Origin: Cyanobium sp. ATX 6A2
GTDB lineage: Bacteria > Cyanobacteriota > Cyanobacteriia > PCC-6307 > Cyanobiaceae
Assembly: GCF_024346355.1 (NCBI RefSeq)
Contig: NZ_JAGQCU010000005.1
Coordinates: 104,148 to 168,147, forward strand
Length of the DNA: 64,000 nt
Direction: 5' to 3'
A program made the position numbers and the translations under genes. Each line of letters opens with the position of its first letter. The stretch's first letter is position 1. The notes beneath the pieces are model-generated. The model was not told the DNA's origin. It made no database searches and worked only from the letters and a program-made list of their open reading frames with translations. This document shows, one piece after another, positions 60,466 through 64,000 of the stretch.

Positions 60466-61740
60466 TCAGAGGATCGGCAGGCGCAGCAGCTGGGCCCAGA
60501 GCTCCGTTCCGGCCTCCAGGGCCCCCAGCTCGGCCGGGATCTCCAGCAGCAGATCGGCGGCGGCGAGAGAACCGATGCGCGAGGAGGCCTGGGAGCCGCT
60601 CACCCGCGCCAGCAGCGCCCCATCGGCAGCCACCACCAGCGCGGCACGGGCCAGCTCGGGCCGGCCGGCGCCCCGCTTCAGAGCCCCCTCCAGCCGCACC
60701 TTCAGGCGCGGCAGCCGCTGGATCCGGGCCCCCTCCAGCTGCTGCAGCGCCGGCCAGAGCAGCTGCAGGGCAGTGATCGCCGCCGCCACCGGGTTGCCCG
60801 GCAGCCCGAAGAACGGCAGCCGCCGCTCCCCCTGCTCCAGATGGCCATAGGCAAAGGGCCGGCCCGGCTTCAGAAACAGCTTCCAGAAGCCCACCTGCCC
60901 CAGCTCGGCCACCAGGGGGCGGATCCAGTCGCTGTCGCCGGCGGACACGCCGCCCGTGCTCACCACCACGTCGCAGCAGCCGGCCAGATCCCCCAGGGCC
61001 TGGCGCAGGGGCTGGGGCTGGTCGGCCACCACCCGCTGGGCGGTGACGCCGTAACCCAGGCGTTCCAGCAGGGCCCGCAGCAGGGTGGAGTTGCTCTCCC
61101 AGATCTGGCCCGGCCGCCGCGGGGCACCGGGCGGCACCAGCTCATCGCCGCTGATCAGCAGACCCAGCCGCGGCCGGGCCGCCACCGGCAGGCATTCCAC
61201 GCCGCAGCTGGCCAGCCGGCCCAGCTCCGCCGCCCCCAGCCGGCAGCCGGCCGGCACCAGCAGCGCGCCGGCGGCGGTCTCCTCCTCGGGGGCCCGGATC
61301 CAGGGGTTGGGGCCGCAGTCGTCCGCCAGCTCGATCGCCTCGCCATCGCTCTCCTCCACCACGCGCACCAGCTCCTGGGGCAGCACCCGCGCGCTGCCCG
61401 CCGGCACCACGGCGCCGGTGAGGATGCGCACCGCCTGGCCGGCTGCGAGCGCGCCCGCGAACGGCTCTCCCGCCGCCGAGCGCCCCACCAGCCGCCAGCG
61501 CACACCCGGCTGGGGCACCTCCGCGCCGGCGATGGCGTAGCCGTCCATGATCGAGGCCCGGAATCCCGGCACCGACGCCGCGGCCTGCACCGGCGCCGCG
61601 GTGGTGCGGCCAAGGCAGGCTGCGAGCGGCAGCTCCTCACTCAGCCCCAGCGGCTGCAGCGTGTCAAGGATGCGGGCCAGGGCCTGCTCGAGCGGCAGGC
61701 CTTCGCGGCCGTAGGGCTCCGGGGAACCGCTGTCAGCCAT
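60466..61740 (-). CDS. moeA: Molybdopterin molybdenumtransferase MoeA
   Basis: 424 residues of the four-domain MoeA fold: [17 protein letters not shown] start, [37 protein letters not shown] (MPT-binding loop) and LPGNPVAA. It inserts molybdate into adenylated molybdopterin. It overlaps moaC by 8 bases. The C-terminal domain IV is present, so the enzyme should be complete. Confidence 0.93.
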   Translation of the reverse strand: MADSGSPEPYGREGLPLEQALARILDTLQPLGLSEELPLAACLGRTTAAPVQAAASVPGFRASIMDGYAIAGAEVPQPGVRWRLVGRSAAGEPFAGALAAGQAVRILTGAVVPAGSARVLPQELVRVVEESDGEAIELADDCGPNPWIRAPEEETAAGALLVPAGCRLGAAELGRLASCGVECLPVAARPRLGLLISGDELVPPGAPRRPGQIWESNSTLLRALLERLGYGVTAQRVVADQPQPLRQALGDLAGCCDVVVSTGGVSAGDSDWIRPLVAELGQVGFWKLFLKPGRPFAYGHLEQGERRLPFFGLPGNPVAAAITALQLLWPALQQLEGARIQRLPRLKVRLEGALKRGAGRPELARAALVVAADGALLARVSGSQASSRIGSLAAADLLLEIPAELGALEAGTELWAQLLRLPIL

Positions 61741-62227
61741 CGGCCTGCACCTCTGGGTGACGCCAGTCGCCCTGGCGGCCGCCGCTCTTGCGCAGCACCC
61801 GCACCGGCCCGATGGTCATGGCCGGATCCACGGCCTTGAGCATGTCGTAGAGGGTGAGCAGCCCCACCTGCACGGCGGTGAGCGCCTCCATCTCCACCCC
61901 GGTGGGGCCGGTGGTGCGGGCACGGGCCACCAGCAGCAGGCCGCTGCCATCGGCGGCCGGTTCGATCGCCACCTCCAGACCGGAGAGGGCGATCGGGTGG
62001 CAGAGGGGAATCAGCTCCCAGGTGCGCTTGGCGGCCTGGATCGCCGCCACCCGAGCCACCGCCAGCACGTCGCCCTTGGGGGCCGCGCCGGCGAGCACCA
62101 GCGCCAGGGTCTGCGGCGCCATGGCGATCAGGCCCTCGGCCTCGGCCTCACGCCTGCTGGCCGGGCGGTCCCCCACCTCCACCATGCGCGCCTCCCCGGA
62201 GGCGTTGAGGTGACTGAGCTCCGGCAC
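61733..62227 (-). CDS. moaC: Cyclic pyranopterin monophosphate synthase accessory protein MoaC
   Basis: 164 residues, normal length. [12 protein letters not shown] at the start, [14 protein letters not shown] and [37 protein letters not shown] are strongly conserved. It turns the MoaA product into cyclic pyranopterin monophosphate. It lies on minus, 14 kb from moaA, with the integron between. Confidence 0.96.
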   Translation of the reverse strand: MPELSHLNASGEARMVEVGDRPASRREAEAEGLIAMAPQTLALVLAGAAPKGDVLAVARVAAIQAAKRTWELIPLCHPIALSGLEVAIEPAADGSGLLLVARARTTGPTGVEMEALTAVQVGLLTLYDMLKAVDPAMTIGPVRVLRKSGGRQGDWRHPEVQADG

Positions 62228-62276
62228 GGCACACCCATCCGCGGCGTGCCCACAGCATGGCGGATGCCTGCGGCCC

Positions 62277-63551
62277 TCAGGCCGCTGTCGTCGGCCGCCG
62301 TAGCACCAGGACCAGCGCCGCCAGGCCGAGGGCTGAACCGAACAGCCAGAGCGTCCCGGCCAGATCGTCCATCAGTTCGGGCCGCAGAGCCAGCGCCCCG
62401 GCCAGAGCCACCATCACGGTGCCACCCACCAGCTTCAGCGCCCGGCCATGACCCTCGCCCATCCGCCCCAGGCTCATGGTGGTGAAGGCGATCGTAAAGA
62501 TGGCCAACTCATCGATCAGATAGATCAGCACATACAGCGCCAGCAGGCCCACAAACTGCGCCCGGCTCACATCCCGCTCGGCCAGGATCCCCGACCAGAC
62601 CACGGGAAATCCCGCGGTGCACGGCAGTTCAACCAGCGAAATGCCCGCCGCCATGGCCACGCTGGCGGCGATCAGCACGGGCATGGTCATCGGCTGCTGC
62701 CGCAGACGGCGCAGGCGCCGATAGATGGCGGGCTTCTCGCGCTCGGGGATCGAGAAACTGATCCCCCGGCCAAACCAGAGGTAATCCTTGATGCTCACCA
62801 GCCCGAAGACGAGCGCGACCAGGGCCACCGCCCAGCGCACCCAGGGCAGGGCAAAGGCAAAGGCCAGCACGCTGAACAGCCCGGCGATGAAGGCGCCATA
62901 GATCAGGGCGGTGGTGAGCAGAAAGCTGATGCCCACAACGGCCACCCGCTGGCGCGACCCCGAGGCCAGAACCATGCCCAGCAGCAGGGTGAGCACCCAC
63001 AGCGAGCAGGGGTTGAAGCCATCCACAAAGGCGATCAGCGCGGTGAGCCCCAGCAGCGAGGCCGCGGCGGGGTCGACCTCGCCCAGCAGGGGCAGGGTGA
63101 GGTTTTCGCGCGCGTCGGGCGCCGGGTCCTGGCCCGCCAGCTGCACCGCAATCGCCGTCTCGATCTCGGCGCGCTGGGCGGGGGTGTCCCCCACCCAGGC
63201 GCGCCGACCGAGCATCAGCGTGGGCACATAGCTGGCGGTCACGCCCCGCGCCTCAGCCATCTCCTCGAACCGCGCCTGGACACGGGGCGTCTGCGACAGC
63301 TCCATCTCCTCCACCTGAAGACCGGGGAAGCGCGCTTCCAGTTGCTCGATCCACGGCTTCTGGCGCACGCACACCGGGCAGCCGAGGCTCCAGAACACGT
63401 GCAGGACAGGGCCATTGCCCGGGGTGTCAGCCTGCGACGGGGCGGGGCTGGAGAGCGCCAGGGCCAGGGCCAGTCCAACTCCGGCAAGCACCACGGCAAC
63501 GCGGCGACGCAGGTTTCGGGACAAGGCTGCGAGCAGAACGGTGGGGCTCAT
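62277..63551 (-). CDS. Thioredoxin-domain plus CcdA-like membrane protein
   Basis: 424 residues. A signal/membrane segment ([18 protein letters not shown]) precedes a periplasm-type thioredoxin fold with the redox motif CPVC and cis-Pro region [10 protein letters not shown], then six to seven membrane helices with FNPC and LPCTAG as in CcdA/DsbD. It may carry reductant across the membrane, for cytochrome c maturation or other thiol chemistry. The order thioredoxin then membrane domain reverses the usual DsbD order. Link to molybdenum genes is only positional. Confidence 0.75.
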   Translation of the reverse strand: MSPTVLLAALSRNLRRRVAVVLAGVGLALALALSSPAPSQADTPGNGPVLHVFWSLGCPVCVRQKPWIEQLEARFPGLQVEEMELSQTPRVQARFEEMAEARGVTASYVPTLMLGRRAWVGDTPAQRAEIETAIAVQLAGQDPAPDARENLTLPLLGEVDPAAASLLGLTALIAFVDGFNPCSLWVLTLLLGMVLASGSRQRVAVVGISFLLTTALIYGAFIAGLFSVLAFAFALPWVRWAVALVALVFGLVSIKDYLWFGRGISFSIPEREKPAIYRRLRRLRQQPMTMPVLIAASVAMAAGISLVELPCTAGFPVVWSGILAERDVSRAQFVGLLALYVLIYLIDELAIFTIAFTTMSLGRMGEGHGRALKLVGGTVMVALAGALALRPELMDDLAGTLWLFGSALGLAALVLVLRRPTTAA

Positions 63552-63643
63552 CGGCTCTCAGGATCCGGAAACAGAGGATCGACCCCGGGCATACAACCCT
63601 GCGGCGGGGGGTGTCTGTCGGCAAGGGCGGAGTGGGGTTGGTA

Positions 63644-63803
63644 TCAGGGATCAGCAAGCCGGCCACATCTCACACCTTCCGCCATGCGTTGGCAACCCAC
63701 CTACTGGTGCGCGGCACAAGACATCCGCGCGATCCAGGAGTTGATGGGACACAGCGACAGGACGACCACAGTGATCTGCACGCATGCCGAGCCGCGTCGT
63801 TGA
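63644..63803 (+). pseudogene. Second integron integrase remnant (C-terminal)
   Basis: SGISKPATSHTFRHALATHLLVRG is followed after one extra base (frameshift near 63717) by QDIRAIQELMGHSDRTTTVICTH. These align with the C-terminal end of the intI at 51.2 kb ([27 protein letters not shown]). The catalytic tyrosine position is Cys-Thr-His rather than Tyr-Thr-His, so it is inactive as well as truncated. No cassettes or attC sites are seen around it in the window. Confidence 0.8.
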
Positions 63804-64000
63804 CGGTACGCGCGTTGGCCGACGGAAACACACAGCCATGAGCGACTGGCGATCGCGCAGCGGGCCCTGACCCTAAGGAACCTCTGGGCAACGAGCCCTG
63901 AAAGAGAGGCCAAGGTTCCAATTTGCTCGGAATGAACAATTTTTGGCGGATCTGAGCCTCGATTGGCCTGATTTCACCTTTCTGGGAGCCGAAACTTGCC
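63804..64000. other. Right-edge region, no gene seen
   Basis: Nothing supportable is seen here. AAGGAACCT (63878) and AAGGTTCC (63912) form a spaced inverted repeat, and the last 120 bases are A/T-richer than the host average. An IS end could start here, but the window ends first. Confidence 0.4.

Noticed and set aside
63878..63920. AAGGAACCT/AAGGTTCC inverted repeat as an IS end
   Set aside because: Only 8-9 bases per arm, no transposase in view and the window ends soon after.

Overview
The window looks like a chromosomal stretch of a high-G+C unicellular picocyanobacterium (Synechococcus/Cyanobium/Vulcanococcus type). The evidence is gene content and order: nrtABCD with ferredoxin-type narB and nirA, a narM-like gene next to narB, urtABCDE beside a complete urease operon, and several HIP1 octamers (GCGATCGC at 12548, 17566 and 39578) that are characteristic of cyanobacteria. 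This is inference from content; no rRNA or photosystem gene is present to confirm it. I saw no tRNA, rRNA or CRISPR array.

Layout. 0-8.8 kb is housekeeping: an edge-cut arfB, speE-speB (polyamines), a lone cyclic-nucleotide-binding protein, gcvT, aspS, dps and pyrG. 8.8-13.6 kb is a minus-strand type I secretion set (membrane-fusion protein, ABC transporter with cNMP-binding and degenerate C39 domains, parvulin-type isomerase). 13.7-17.3 kb holds queE-queC (7-deazaguanine) and pabB-pabC (folate). 17.3-27.9 kb is urea metabolism: ureEFG and urtABCDE on minus, ureDABC on plus, with an NtcA-like promoter before urtA and a hairpin terminator between urtA and urtB. 28-31.4 kb is an ATP-grasp/alpha-E/transglutaminase trio. 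33-48 kb is nitrate assimilation and cofactors: cobA and a CbiX-like gene (sirohaem), nirA, nrtABCD, narB, narM and molybdenum-cofactor genes mobA and moaA. An FdhF/YdeP-type molybdopterin oxidoreductase ends at 51 kb.

The most unusual region is 51.2-59.0 kb, an integron. It has an integrase gene with an internal deletion and a frameshift, then five recognisable attC sites in one orientation plus one more beyond an insertion element. The cassette genes are lower in G+C. They encode two unknown proteins, a VOC-family protein and three toxin-antitoxin pairs (PemK/MazF-like, HicAB, HigBA). An IS91-like transposase with a partner tyrosine recombinase lies in the array. The integrase points the same way as the cassettes, unlike the usual divergent arrangement. 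To its right, 59.2-63.6 kb resumes host-like sequence: an old yellow enzyme, a 5'-truncated moaB remnant, moeA, moaC and a thioredoxin/CcdA-like membrane protein. A second, shorter integrase remnant lies at 63.64-63.80 kb. The integron therefore sits inside the molybdenum-cofactor/nitrate island, and two integrase relics bracket the right-hand half of that island.

The nitrogen genes form a coherent programme. Urea is imported by UrtABCDE and hydrolysed by the nickel urease UreABC, matured by UreDEFG. Nitrate is imported by NrtABCD and reduced by the Mo-bisMGD enzyme NarB and the sirohaem enzyme NirA, whose cofactors are supplied by the moa/moe/mob and cobA/cbiX-like genes.
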